From positions 2,480,001-2,544,000 of the forward strand of contig NZ_QFFJ01000001.1 in NCBI RefSeq assembly GCF_003308995.1: a DNA stretch of 64,000 nucleotides, in the 5' to 3' direction. The DNA comes from Chitinophaga flava. Lineage in GTDB: Bacteria; Bacteroidota; Bacteroidia; Chitinophagales; Chitinophagaceae. The translations under genes were made by a program, and so were the position numbers. Shown here piece after piece: positions 44,472-52,828 of this stretch (positions within the stretch are counted from its first letter, which is position 1; every line of letters begins with the position of its first letter). The notes beneath the pieces were generated by a model, which did no database searches, was not told where the DNA came from, and saw only the letters and a list, made by a program, of their open reading frames with translations.

Positions 44472-45344
44472 ATGATCAGGAAAAGTCTGCTCGTCTTTAT
44501 AGTCATCTTTGCTGCATTTAATATTTATCTGACAGTCAGTAAAAAGCAGTTCAACGAATACCAATATCAATATCAGCTGAATGTTATAAGAGCACAGAAA
44601 TATATTTATGATGCTGAAAGAAAACCATCAGCAGTAATGCTGGGTACGTCGCTTTCTGCATTAATGCATTTACCAGATAGTATATACAATCTTTCTTTGC
44701 CAGGCTTGAATGTAGCAGATGGAATAGAAGTTGTTAGAACAATACATACACTTCCCAAAACCGTGTTCATTGAAAGCAATTATTTTTTCCGTGATGGCAG
44801 TGAATCATTTAAAGACATTTTTAGTAATCGCATAAATAATCAATTAAAGATTTGGCTACCTGGTATGAGAGACCAGAACCAGCCGCCAAATATCCTTCTG
44901 AGCGTTCTGAAACCACAAAAGAATAAAGAAGAAAGACCAGCTCCTGAGAATGACGCTGTCCCTTCGCCTGCTCTTTTTGCAAACCTATTGACGCGGCAAG
45001 AAAGCATTTATAAAACGGTGGATACATTACTTGTCAATCGCGGATTAGACAGATTGACAGAATTTGTAAAGGACATAACTGCGTCAGGAGGGAAGGTTTG
45101 TATCTTTGAAGTGCCGGTATCTGCCTCATTAGTGCCACTTCCATTGACCACCGTAATAAGAGAGAAGCTAAGGGTCAGGTTTCAGCATCTGGAAAATGTT
45201 TATTTTTTAAATGCCCCTAAAGACCATAAATACCAGACAGTAGATGGTATACATCTGAGCCATTCCAGCCTTTGGGATTATAGTATGTATTTCAGGGAGG
45301 AAACAGCACGTTTATTTTCTGCAAAAAATGAATTAGTTCCATGA
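44472..45344 (+). CDS. SGNH-hydrolase-like partner of the MBOAT protein
   Basis: A 290-residue protein with an N-terminal anchor (SLLVFIVIFAAFNIYL) and an external domain. The nucleophile block is VMLGTSLS (S60 in G58-T-S), and the D258-G-I-H261-L-S end block matches SGNH blocks I and V. These are the residues needed for O-acetyl transfer or hydrolysis in AlgJ/AlgX/PatB-like proteins. With the MBOAT protein 6 bases upstream it probably completes polysaccharide O-acetylation. The assignment rests on motifs and context, as overall similarity to a named family is weak. Confidence 0.75.
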   Translation: MIRKSLLVFIVIFAAFNIYLTVSKKQFNEYQYQYQLNVIRAQKYIYDAERKPSAVMLGTSLSALMHLPDSIYNLSLPGLNVADGIEVVRTIHTLPKTVFIESNYFFRDGSESFKDIFSNRINNQLKIWLPGMRDQNQPPNILLSVLKPQKNKEERPAPENDAVPSPALFANLLTRQESIYKTVDTLLVNRGLDRLTEFVKDITASGGKVCIFEVPVSASLVPLPLTTVIREKLRVRFQHLENVYFLNAPKDHKYQTVDGIHLSHSSLWDYSMYFREETARLFSAKNELVP

Positions 45345-45526
45345 ATTGCAAAGAGGAAATGAAACTCGCAAGGATTGTGAATATGTGCGCTAATAATCTT
45401 ATTGCCAGTGGATCTTTATCGGTTAATGGGGAAGATACAATTATTCAGACCTGGAAAGCCAATAAAGGTTTTATGGTAGTTCGGTCTTCTATTATAGGTG
45501 ATGGTAGCCCAATCGGATGCATTTAA
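45341..45526 (+). CDS. Tiny overlapping ORF downstream of the SGNH gene
   Basis: A 61-residue frame whose ATG overlaps the SGNH stop in ATGA, typical of coupled translation. The sequence (MNCKEEMKLARIVNMCANNLIASGSLSVNGEDTIIQ) has no known motif and ends SPIGCI. It could be a real small protein or the start of a gene lost to rearrangement at the nearby scar R3. Confidence 0.3.
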   Translation: MNCKEEMKLARIVNMCANNLIASGSLSVNGEDTIIQTWKANKGFMVVRSSIIGDGSPIGCI

Positions 45527-45642
45527 CTCCCCTGCTACCTTGTTAATAGATATGTTTATCCACTTTTAGCCCATTCGTAGCCCAAAAGTTTAAAAAGGTT
45601 GGTTTAGGTTACATTAATAGAATGTATTTAAAAATCACCATA

Positions 45643-45723
45643 AAAAAAAGCTCTAAAGTCGTTAATATTAAAGACTTTAGAGCTTTTTACTTTTCCGTCG
45701 GGGGAACGCGACAAATTTCGAAC
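45643..45723 (-). repeat. tRNA-3'-end-like scar with terminator hairpin (copy R3)
   Basis: The minus-strand motif at 45723-45697 matches R1 and R4 except for one extra C in the C run. A strong stem (AAGCTCTAAAGTC with its complement) and a U-run lie at 45688-45643. No gene on this strand precedes it. The remainder of the 326-base gap between 45526 and 45853 holds nothing recognisable. Confidence 0.55.
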
Positions 45724-45852
45724 TTTTTTATTGCTGACCTTATCAAAATAGAGATATTCAAAAGTTTTCTATAAATCATAAACATTTAAATATCAATAAA
45801 TTAATTTAAAAATTTGCTTCACACACGGAGTATACCTAACTTGTAATTATAT

Positions 45853-46383
45853 ATGGTTTCTTTTTTCGAAAAAATAATAGCGATACTCCATGAACTCAAT
45901 ATCCCATATATGCTTTCAGGTAGTGTGGCGATGAGCTTATACGTTGTACCAAGAGCTACAAGGGATTTTGACTTCGTCATACATCTTGAATCTAAAGATA
46001 TTGACCGCTTTATTGCAAATTTTGAAAATGGATATTATTGTGATAAAGATGCTATACAAGATGCAATAAACCGTCGAAGCATGTTTAATATTATTGATCA
46101 TGCATCTGGTTTTAAAGCGGATTTTGTTGTTTTGAAGCCTGATCCATTCAGGCAAATGGAATTCAGCAGGAGAGTGCAGATAGATTTTTATGGTCAGGTT
46201 GTCTACGTAGTTTCTGTCGAAGATCTGCTTCTTTCCAAACTTATTTGGATTCAGGATTATCAGTCGGCGATACAAATGGAGGATATCAGGAATTTGGCTT
46301 CGCTCGAGAATCTGGATTGGGACTATATTAGAACATGGATTAATAAGCTCAACTTAAATACATTTAATCTTCTTGAAGTATGA
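45853..46383 (+). CDS. Nucleotidyltransferase-fold protein (DUF6036/AbiEii-like)
   Basis: A 176-residue protein with a minimal nucleotidyltransferase core: GSVAM at 23-27 (the glycine-serine loop), the metal-binding D38-F-D40 in ATRDFDFVIH, and a third acid D90 in FKADFVVLK. A helical C-terminal half follows (VEDLLLSKLIWIQDYQSAIQMEDIRNLA). Such proteins act as nucleotidyl- or AMP-transferases in toxin-antitoxin and abortive-infection systems. It overlaps the next small gene by 4 bases (ATGA). Its antitoxin or toxin role is inferred from fold and layout only. Confidence 0.8.
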   Translation: MVSFFEKIIAILHELNIPYMLSGSVAMSLYVVPRATRDFDFVIHLESKDIDRFIANFENGYYCDKDAIQDAINRRSMFNIIDHASGFKADFVVLKPDPFRQMEFSRRVQIDFYGQVVYVVSVEDLLLSKLIWIQDYQSAIQMEDIRNLASLENLDWDYIRTWINKLNLNTFNLLEV

Positions 46384-46553
46384 CTGATACACCCGTTCAT
46401 ATAAAGCAATTGCAGCTTAAAATCTGGCTTTCCAAGTCTCCGATGGAGAGGCTTAAACAGATGATGGAAGATAATACAGCTTTAAATGCGTTTTGGGCTG
46501 CGGCTAAAAATCTCCCAAGCCCAACGCCTACCCATAATCAGTTAAAGTCCTAA
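46380..46553 (+). CDS. 57-residue protein coupled to the nucleotidyltransferase
   Basis: The ATG overlaps the nucleotidyltransferase stop (ATGA), so translation is probably coupled. The protein is helical and amphipathic, MTDTPVHIKQLQLKIW then SPMERLKQMMEDNTALNAF, and ends in a polar tail. A damaged second copy of the same text lies 0.4 kb downstream, which shows this is a real coding unit that has been duplicated. It is likely the small partner of the nucleotidyltransferase. No family name is assigned. Confidence 0.7.
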   Translation: MTDTPVHIKQLQLKIWLSKSPMERLKQMMEDNTALNAFWAAAKNLPSPTPTHNQLKS

Positions 46554-46834
46554 GCTGCTTTTGTCTTGCTAGTTTCTTCTTTTCTTCACTTCTTTTTTCT
46601 TCAAGCTTTTTATGTCTGACCTTAAGAGTTTCATTACATATTGGTACTCCTGAATTTTCTTTGCTTTTTTGATAATATCCTGCCAGATTTTCTTGTAACA
46701 CGCTCAGCAATTGGCAACTTTCCTAAGTTACTTCTTTGGGGGTTCCAACCTAAGCGAGTTACACCGTCCAATAGTAGCTCGCTCATCATATTATTATTTT
46801 TTTACACATTTTATATATCTGCATAACCGGCTCC

Positions 46835-46940
46835 CCGCCTCATATAAAACAACTACAGCTTAAAATCTGCTCCGATTGAAAGACTCAAGCAGATGACCGA
46901 GGATAGGCTTTGAAGACATTTGGAGCGGCGGCAAGGCCTG
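46835..46940 (+). pseudogene. Decayed second copy of the 57-residue partner gene
   Basis: Translation here gives PHIKQLQLKI, then after a small deletion SPIERLKQMTEDRL, then a frameshifted match to the end of the helix. The order follows the intact protein at 46380-46553. The preceding nucleotidyltransferase copy is absent. The 386-base gap 46554-46940 has no other recognisable gene; minus-strand frames in it look like chance or broken sequence. Confidence 0.6.
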
Positions 46941-48452
46941 CTACGCATTATTTATCAATTTGTTCAGCAGCGGTGGAATTTCATCAAATTCATTAAACCA
47001 AATAATTGAAACACCAAGCTCCTTCATTATCTCCTCATTTAATTTATGGTGTTTGTCCAAAAACTCTTCCGCTGATTTTGAATCTGCGATAACCTGTTTT
47101 TTATCTCCACTTTTTGACTCAGAGGAATAAATAAACTTTTCTTTTGTCATTCGTCTCATCAACGAAAAATGCCTTGGTTTATCCAAATTTCTTGCTGAAA
47201 TATCTAAAAGTCTTCTTAGGTTGGGATCAGTCATAGATAAACCAACCATTAGACAATTATATTCTCGAAGATTATTTAATTGAACCAAATTTGACCAATG
47301 ATACGCTTCTGAATAAATCTGATGGTAACCTTCTTCTGAAAAAACCAAAGTGCTTTTATCAAGTCCCTCATAGCCGTTGGGATTTTCTGGCAGAAAACCA
47401 TGAACATGATAAATTGGCAATTCATCAGGATGGTAATATTCGTTTTCCGAATAAATACTGTGATATTGGATTGATTTATTTTTTAATTGCCTTTCTAACA
47501 AATCGTCAAAGTTATATGTCACAACAGATCGAACTTTTGCGCCTGTTCTCTTAGGCATACAGAGATTAGAAATTGATTTTAGCAGATCGGAATTTATTTC
47601 TCTTTGTGTGTCTCTTAGTTGATATAAGTTTTCGGTTATGATTTTGGTAAATTCCCTCATCTCTGTTCTCTCCTTTGATAGTCCTTTTCTAAGGTACCTC
47701 GCTGCCATTAGAGCTGACGGTTCGTCAACTTCATTTAGGCGATTAACTATCTGTTTTATATCCTCTTGAGAAATAGATAACTCCTTTGCCAAATAGGACA
47801 CAAATAAGGAGTTCAATAGTGTATTCCAATCAGGCATTCCGGCACTGCTCGACACTCCTGCTCCTAAAAAAAAAGCAAATTGCCCTCTATCGTATGAATC
47901 AGATAATTCTTTTAGACGTTCCTCTCTTTCTTTTTTCCAATCTCCCAAACTCTTTGAAACAGCAGTTTCAAGCCTTAAAGAGAATAAATTATTGGCAATA
48001 GAATTTGCTTGCTTTCGATGTTTATTGATGATCTTATTTATATCCTGAGAATCCCATATAAAGATTTCAATGGCTGGATATGTATTTGTAACTTGGCTAA
48101 CAATTTTGGCCTTCGTTGGCGCCGGAATTGTTCGCAAGGTTACTATTAAAATATTTTTCACGCTCTCTAGATCATCTTGTCTTGATAGTTGATAAAGCAT
48201 TCGGTCCACAAATTCCTTCATTGGCATTCGAGTGATGCTGTTGGTAATTTCTATCAGCGTTTTACCTTTGAAATCGTCAAACCCATTTTCTGCAACAGCA
48301 TCAGCAATACCTCTTATACTATCAGATATAGCAAATTGCTTTTTCTCAGTTTCTATATGAAATTTTAGTAGATTAAGAATAAATGTTTCAAACTGGAAAT
48401 AACTTCTTGGGCCATTTGTTTCAAAACTAGAAAGAATGTCATCTGCGAGCAT
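46941..48452 (-). CDS. SIR2-domain protein with nuclease-like N-terminal extension, probable defence effector
   Basis: A 503-residue protein. The SIR2 domain (about 190-415) has the NAD-binding loop GAGVSSSAGMPDW (197-209), TYNFDD (312-317), the catalytic-site H351 in YHVHGFLP and GLSMTDPNLRRLL (404 onward). The 160-residue N-terminus contains NGFDDFKGKTLIEIT, which recalls a PD-(D/E)xK core but lacks the final Lys. SIR2 proteins of this build deplete NAD+ during phage infection in several defence systems. Sequence alone does not show the trigger. The gene is monocistronic, AT-rich, and lies between scars R3 and R4 beside a nucleotidyltransferase module. Confidence 0.82.
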   Translation of the reverse strand: MLADDILSSFETNGPRSYFQFETFILNLLKFHIETEKKQFAISDSIRGIADAVAENGFDDFKGKTLIEITNSITRMPMKEFVDRMLYQLSRQDDLESVKNILIVTLRTIPAPTKAKIVSQVTNTYPAIEIFIWDSQDINKIINKHRKQANSIANNLFSLRLETAVSKSLGDWKKEREERLKELSDSYDRGQFAFFLGAGVSSSAGMPDWNTLLNSLFVSYLAKELSISQEDIKQIVNRLNEVDEPSALMAARYLRKGLSKERTEMREFTKIITENLYQLRDTQREINSDLLKSISNLCMPKRTGAKVRSVVTYNFDDLLERQLKNKSIQYHSIYSENEYYHPDELPIYHVHGFLPENPNGYEGLDKSTLVFSEEGYHQIYSEAYHWSNLVQLNNLREYNCLMVGLSMTDPNLRRLLDISARNLDKPRHFSLMRRMTKEKFIYSSESKSGDKKQVIADSKSAEEFLDKHHKLNEEIMKELGVSIIWFNEFDEIPPLLNKLINNA

Positions 48453-48623
48453 AGTAATGATTATCTGTTAATTGCAATACTTAAATACTAAATATATGAA
48501 ATATACCAAATCTCTCAAGCAATAGATTTTTACAAAATGTGTCTATCCTCCAAATAAACAGGAGGTGTACCAAAAATATTTTGAAGGCGCTGAGAATGGC
48601 ATATTCAACTACCTGACTAAATC

Positions 48624-48696
48624 AAAAGAGGCTGTCTCGAACTTTTGAGACAGCCTCTTTGATTTTCTAAGTCGGGGAACGTGACAAATTTCGAAC
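48624..48696 (-). repeat. tRNA-3'-end-like scar with terminator hairpin (copy R4)
   Basis: The minus-strand motif at 48696-48671 equals R1 at all but one position. A perfect 14-bp stem (AAAGAGGCTGTCTC and its complement) lies at 48660-48624, followed by only a short TT. It lies 172 bases upstream of the SIR2 gene and 275 bases from tRNA-Pro. The remaining 48697-48921 holds no gene I can see. Confidence 0.55.
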
Positions 48697-48921
48697 TTGT
48701 TAATACTGGATTTAAGGTTAATAGAGGATTTTGTAAACTTCAGAGAAAGATTATTCAAATAAGAAATGAGATATCAAATAAATTTAATAGCAATTCAGTG
48801 TAAGCATCGATGAGGGGAAAATAACAGAATTAAGGACAGGTACAGTGATACAACCTGAAGCTTGATTGGATTGCCTTAGGCGAGGCATTGGATCAAGCTA
48901 TTGCAACAAGAATATTTCGAA

Positions 48922-48957
48922 CAAAAAAAGCCTTCAAATCTAACGACTTGAAGGCTC
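48922..48957 (-). terminator. Intrinsic terminator of the second tRNA-Pro
   Basis: Stem AGCCTTCAA/TTGAAGGCT with a 10-base loop, followed on the minus strand by seven T. It begins 14 bases after the tRNA 3' end. Confidence 0.82.
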
Positions 48958-48970
48958 TTTTAAATTTCCG

Positions 48971-49045
48971 TCGGGGCGGCAAGATTCGAACTTGCGACCT
49001 CCTGCTCCCAAAGCAGGCGCGATAACCGGGCTACGCTACGCCCCG
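48971..49045 (-). tRNA. tRNA-Pro(UGG), second copy
   Basis: Same 75-base sequence as 16799-16873: acceptor CGGGGCG/CGCCCCG, anticodon loop TTTGGGA (anticodon TGG), T arm GCAAG-TTCGAAT-CTTGC. The flanks differ, apart from a T-C at the junction and a terminator in the same place. A CCA end is not encoded. Confidence 0.96.
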
Positions 49046-49255
49046 AATCCCTGAACGGTCCACATTTCAGATCAAACAGGCGCTCTTGTAGCAAACCCTT
49101 TCTTCAAATGTGGAGTGCAAAGGTAGGGATTTGTTTTACATAAAAGCAAATTTTTCTAAAAAAATTTAAAAATCTTCCTGAAAGGAAACACAAAACCCTT
49201 TACCATTAAAGGTTTTAACGAATTCTTTCAGAGAAGATTTTTCGGAAAAAGAAGT

Positions 49256-50239
49256 TTATTGGGGCATTCTGATGATGATTTTTCCTTTTGTTGTGCCCTG
49301 ATGGATGGCATCAAATGCAACTCTCATAGCAGTAAAGTCAAAGACACTGTCTATTTGCGATACAACGCTGCCGTCTTTCAACAGCTGTGCGATCTCGTCA
49401 ATAGCGTTTTCCTCAGAATGTACTATGGTATAGGACACATTCAGCCCCTGGTCGCGGTAATGCTGCAATTGTTTGTCAGGGATAGCTGAAGGGATATACA
49501 GCACAGGAGCGCCAGGCAACAGATGACGGGAAAAACGGGTTGCTGGCAAACGACCTCCTAAGTCCAGCAACAGATTGAGCTGCAGGCTGGCTGCATGGTC
49601 CAGATCGAAGGTATCATAATCCAATACTTCGTCGGCACCGAAAGAAGAGGCCAATGCCTTGCTGGCAGGCTGTGTGATGGCTATCACATAAGCACCCAGA
49701 TGTTTGGCCATCTGAACAGCATAATGACCTACACCACCAGTAGGAGCGGTGATCAGGATACGATCACCCTGTTTTACGGTATAATGCCGCGTGAGGTTCT
49801 GCCAGGCAGTAACAGCCGCCAGTGTAGCAGCAGCCGCTTCGTCGAAACTAATATTATCAGGCTTCAGTGCCAGATGTGATGCCGGAGCAGCCACATATTC
49901 CGCATAAACGTTACCCTGACCCGGAAAATTCACCATCCCGAATACAGCATCTCCTACCTTGAATTTTGTTACTTTACTGCCGACTGCTTCCACAATACCG
50001 GCCAGATCCCAACCCAGGATCACAGGAGACACCCCGTCAAACACAGCGGCTGCACTCGCACGTATCGTCTGTTCATCAGTGACAATTTTATAGTCTTCCA
50101 ACGTCTTAACATCCACGGGGTTAATAGACAGGGCTACTGTCTTTACCAATACTTCTGTATTGGTAATAGCTGGTACTGCAATATCTGTAACTTCCAGTGG
50201 TGAAGCGGAATCCAGTTTTTCCAAAACAATTGCTTTCAT
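49256..50239 (-). CDS. Zinc-independent NADPH:quinone oxidoreductase (MDR family)
   Basis: A 327-residue medium-chain reductase without the zinc ligands of alcohol dehydrogenases. The N-terminal GroES-like fold (AIVLEKLDSASPLEVTDIAVPAITNTEVLVKTVALSINPVDVKTLEDY, VILGWDLAGIVEAVGSKVTKFKVGDAVFGM) is followed by the Rossmann motif ITAPTGGVGHYAVQMAKHLGAYVIAI. It probably reduces quinones or enals with NADPH. A divergent AraC gene begins 127 bases away and likely controls it. A TACCTTTG -7-like box lies at 50261-50268 on the minus strand. Confidence 0.93.
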   Translation of the reverse strand: MKAIVLEKLDSASPLEVTDIAVPAITNTEVLVKTVALSINPVDVKTLEDYKIVTDEQTIRASAAAVFDGVSPVILGWDLAGIVEAVGSKVTKFKVGDAVFGMVNFPGQGNVYAEYVAAPASHLALKPDNISFDEAAAATLAAVTAWQNLTRHYTVKQGDRILITAPTGGVGHYAVQMAKHLGAYVIAITQPASKALASSFGADEVLDYDTFDLDHAASLQLNLLLDLGGRLPATRFSRHLLPGAPVLYIPSAIPDKQLQHYRDQGLNVSYTIVHSEENAIDEIAQLLKDGSVVSQIDSVFDFTAMRVAFDAIHQGTTKGKIIIRMPQ

Positions 50240-50366
50240 CTTTGTAATTTTTTATAGCAACAAAGGTAGAAGCCGGCTTACCAATGGAGTGGTAAACAAA
50301 AGGGGAAAAGCAGTAACGAGATTGGACACCGGCTGCAGCATGGCAGTAAATATGTATTTTAGCAGT

Positions 50367-51221
50367 ATGGAACAAATACATGAACCGTTCAGTATCAGCG
50401 TTACCGAGCTGGATCACTGGGAAAAACGAAACCGCCGCAATAATTTTTTTGAACTGGTATATATCCTCAAAGGAAAAGGAAAACAGTGTGTCAATTACAA
50501 TCAGGTCCCTTACCAGGAAGGAAGTTTTTTCCTGCTGCCCTCCTCTGATTGTCACTTATATGACATCACAGCAACTACTACCTTTTTGTTTATCCGTTTC
50601 ACGGCCAATTTTTTTTCCAGTGATGAAGAATGTGTGATTGATTTCGGAAAATGGTTCTGTCGCCTCAATTTCATTATTGGCAACTATAACCGCCTGCCGG
50701 GAGAACTGATCAGTAACGGCGCCGATAAACAGCACCTGGTGCATCTGCTGGAACTGCTGATGTATGAAAACCAGCGCAACGATCCGCATACACGCCGTAT
50801 CATGCAAAGCACCATGGTATCCATCCTGGAACTGATAGCCCGCAATGTAGCAACAGCATTACCACCTCAATCCCTATACGAAGAAAAAAAATTTGCAGAC
50901 TTACTGCTACATGTCCAGTACCATCTGCTGGATGAGGAGATGATCACGCCACAATTCCTGTCTGAACGATTCCATATTGCACCTACCTACTTCAGCGAGT
51001 ATTTCAAACGTAATGCACGGGAAACCTATCAGGAGTTCATCCTGCGGTCCAAGCTGAAACTCGCAGAAGCCAAGGCCCTGTACACTGATATTCCGTTTAA
51101 GGAAATCGCATACGACCTTGGCTTCACCGATAGCAGTCATCTCAACAAAATGATGAAACGCTTTTACAACAAAGGCATGTCAGCAATAAGAAAGAGTGCT
51201 ATGGCCGACGTTCCGGCTTGA
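50367..51221 (+). CDS. AraC-family transcriptional regulator
   Basis: A 284-residue regulator. The cupin-like N-terminus starts MEQIHEPFSISVTELDHWEKRNRRNNFFELVYILKGKGKQCVNY, and the C-terminal double helix-turn-helix contains MITPQFLSERFHIAPTYFSEYFKRNARETYQEFI and IPFKEIAYDLGFTDSSHLNKMMKRFYNKGMSAIRK. The frame opens at 50160 on top of the oxidoreductase gene, but that extension has no family support; the ATG at 50367 (or 50352) is chosen. It probably regulates the divergent quinone oxidoreductase. It runs 23 bases into the end of the opposite sulfatase gene. Confidence 0.92.
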   Translation: MEQIHEPFSISVTELDHWEKRNRRNNFFELVYILKGKGKQCVNYNQVPYQEGSFFLLPSSDCHLYDITATTTFLFIRFTANFFSSDEECVIDFGKWFCRLNFIIGNYNRLPGELISNGADKQHLVHLLELLMYENQRNDPHTRRIMQSTMVSILELIARNVATALPPQSLYEEKKFADLLLHVQYHLLDEEMITPQFLSERFHIAPTYFSEYFKRNARETYQEFILRSKLKLAEAKALYTDIPFKEIAYDLGFTDSSHLNKMMKRFYNKGMSAIRKSAMADVPA

Positions 51222-52806
51222 TCTTGTCAAAATCCACCACGCCGGTCCTTTTAGCCCATTCAAAATAAGCGGCCGACAGTTCATTGACTACCTGTGTCTG
51301 TTGCGCCGCCAGATCAGTAGTCTCTCCGCGGTCTTCTTCGATATTATACAGTTCCCACCGGTACTGCGGCCAGGTAGACACCAACTTCCACTTTCCTTTT
51401 CTCACGGCCCGGTTGCCCGCCCGTTCCCAGAACACCGGTTCATCACGGTGAATATCTTCGCCCCGGAAAAAGAGCCCTGTCAGGCTTTTACCCGGCAGCA
51501 CATTGGCTTTTAGGCCATTATACTGTTGCGGATATTTCACACCGGCCAGCTCATAAAAAGTAGGAGCCAGATCAATCAGGTGAGCTGTCCCTTTCTCAAT
51601 AGTACCTTTCCGGATATGCCCCGGATACCAGGCTATCAGCGGTGAACTGATACCACCTTCATACATAAAGTTCTTGAATGCGCGGAAAGGTGTATTGGAC
51701 ACATACGACCAGTTTTTACCCTGCGATTCAAAAGAGCCGGCAGTACCTACCGGGCCGGTGTTACGGCCGGCAGCAGAGCCGTTCCAGTGTGCCACATCTT
51801 CTGCCGGCGCACCGTTATCAGAGATAAACACAATCAGGGTGTTGTCATCTTTCTTCAATTCTTTCAGCTTGTCCAGCACCTTACCTACGCCCTGGTCCAT
51901 ACGGTCTACCATAGCGGCATACACTTCCATCTTCGCTTTCCACAACACTTTTTCATCGTAGGTGAGGCAGTTCCAATCTGGTACTGATGCATCTCTTACG
52001 GCGATGGTTTGTTTAGTATCCAGGAGGCCCAGCTGTTTTTGCCGTGCCAGCCGCTCTGTACGCAGGGAATCCCAGCCTATGTCATACCGGCCTTTATAAC
52101 GGGCAATATCTTCTGGTAAAGCCTGTAATGGCCAATGTGGTGCATTAAAGGCCAGGTAAAGGAAAAAAGGCTGGTTGCTGTTGCGTTGTTCTTCCAGGTA
52201 GCTGATGGCATGTGCTGCTATCTCATCGGTGAAATAATAGCTGTTGTCTGCCGGATGCAGCCGCTGGTTGTTTTCCACCAGCACCACCGGATATTGTGAT
52301 CCAAACAGCGGCATGGGCCTGGCATCGAAATAGTTGGCGCCACCACCGATGATACCATAAAACCGGTCAAAACCGCGTTGATTGGGCCAGGCCAGGCTGT
52401 CATTGCCTACATGCCATTTGCCTGACATAAGCGTATGGTAACCGGCTGTTTTCAGCACTTCTGCCAGCGTGAGGGATTCTTTATTAAGGAAACCCTGATA
52501 GGCAGGCAGTCCGAGGTTGACGTCAAAAAAACCGACGCCGGCCTTGTGCTGATACTGCCCTGTCAACAGAGAAGCCCTTGTAGGTGCGCAGATGGAGTTG
52601 TTGTAAAACTCTTTCAGCCGCAACCCTTCACTGGCAAGGCGGTCCAGGTTGGGCGTATGTATCTCCGATCCATAAGCACCCAGATCGGAGTAACCCATGT
52701 CATCTACCAGAATCAGGATGATATTGGGTTTCCTGGCCTGGGCATATATTGTGTTCACAACCGTCAGGGTGGCGAGGGCGGTGAATGTTAGCCATAACTG
52801 CTTCAT
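51199..52806 (-). CDS. Sulfatase (FGly-type, family S1), last gene of the SusC/SusD operon
   Basis: A 535-residue exported sulfatase: signal peptide ending near TIYAQA, metal-binding KPNIILILVDDMGYSDLG (D35, D36), the formylglycine signature C73-A-P-T-R77 (NSICAPTRASLLTG), SGKWHVG, and the late ISDNGAP motif. C-x-P-x-R sites need a maturing enzyme to make formylglycine, which is not in the window. It shares its whole plan with the next gene upstream, from which it is separated by 22 bases. Likely substrates are sulfated glycans or sulfate esters bound by the SusC/SusD pair. Confidence 0.93.
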   Translation of the reverse strand: MKQLWLTFTALATLTVVNTIYAQARKPNIILILVDDMGYSDLGAYGSEIHTPNLDRLASEGLRLKEFYNNSICAPTRASLLTGQYQHKAGVGFFDVNLGLPAYQGFLNKESLTLAEVLKTAGYHTLMSGKWHVGNDSLAWPNQRGFDRFYGIIGGGANYFDARPMPLFGSQYPVVLVENNQRLHPADNSYYFTDEIAAHAISYLEEQRNSNQPFFLYLAFNAPHWPLQALPEDIARYKGRYDIGWDSLRTERLARQKQLGLLDTKQTIAVRDASVPDWNCLTYDEKVLWKAKMEVYAAMVDRMDQGVGKVLDKLKELKKDDNTLIVFISDNGAPAEDVAHWNGSAAGRNTGPVGTAGSFESQGKNWSYVSNTPFRAFKNFMYEGGISSPLIAWYPGHIRKGTIEKGTAHLIDLAPTFYELAGVKYPQQYNGLKANVLPGKSLTGLFFRGEDIHRDEPVFWERAGNRAVRKGKWKLVSTWPQYRWELYNIEEDRGETTDLAAQQTQVVNELSAAYFEWAKRTGVVDFDKIKPERRP

Positions 52807-52828
52807 TTTTTTCTCTTTTATGCTGATG

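Noticed and set aside
46528..46830. Minus-strand charged frame near the decayed small gene
   Set aside because: It uses a non-ATG start, has no family, and could be joined to an upstream frame only by assuming a frameshift. It may be debris.
48905..48922. A further T-loop-like TTCGAAC-type string before the tRNA-Pro terminator
   Set aside because: The match is only about seven bases and lacks the acceptor-like part of R1 to R4.
50160..50366. Upstream extension of the AraC frame
   Set aside because: It overlaps the start of the divergent quinone oxidoreductase and has no AraC-like content.
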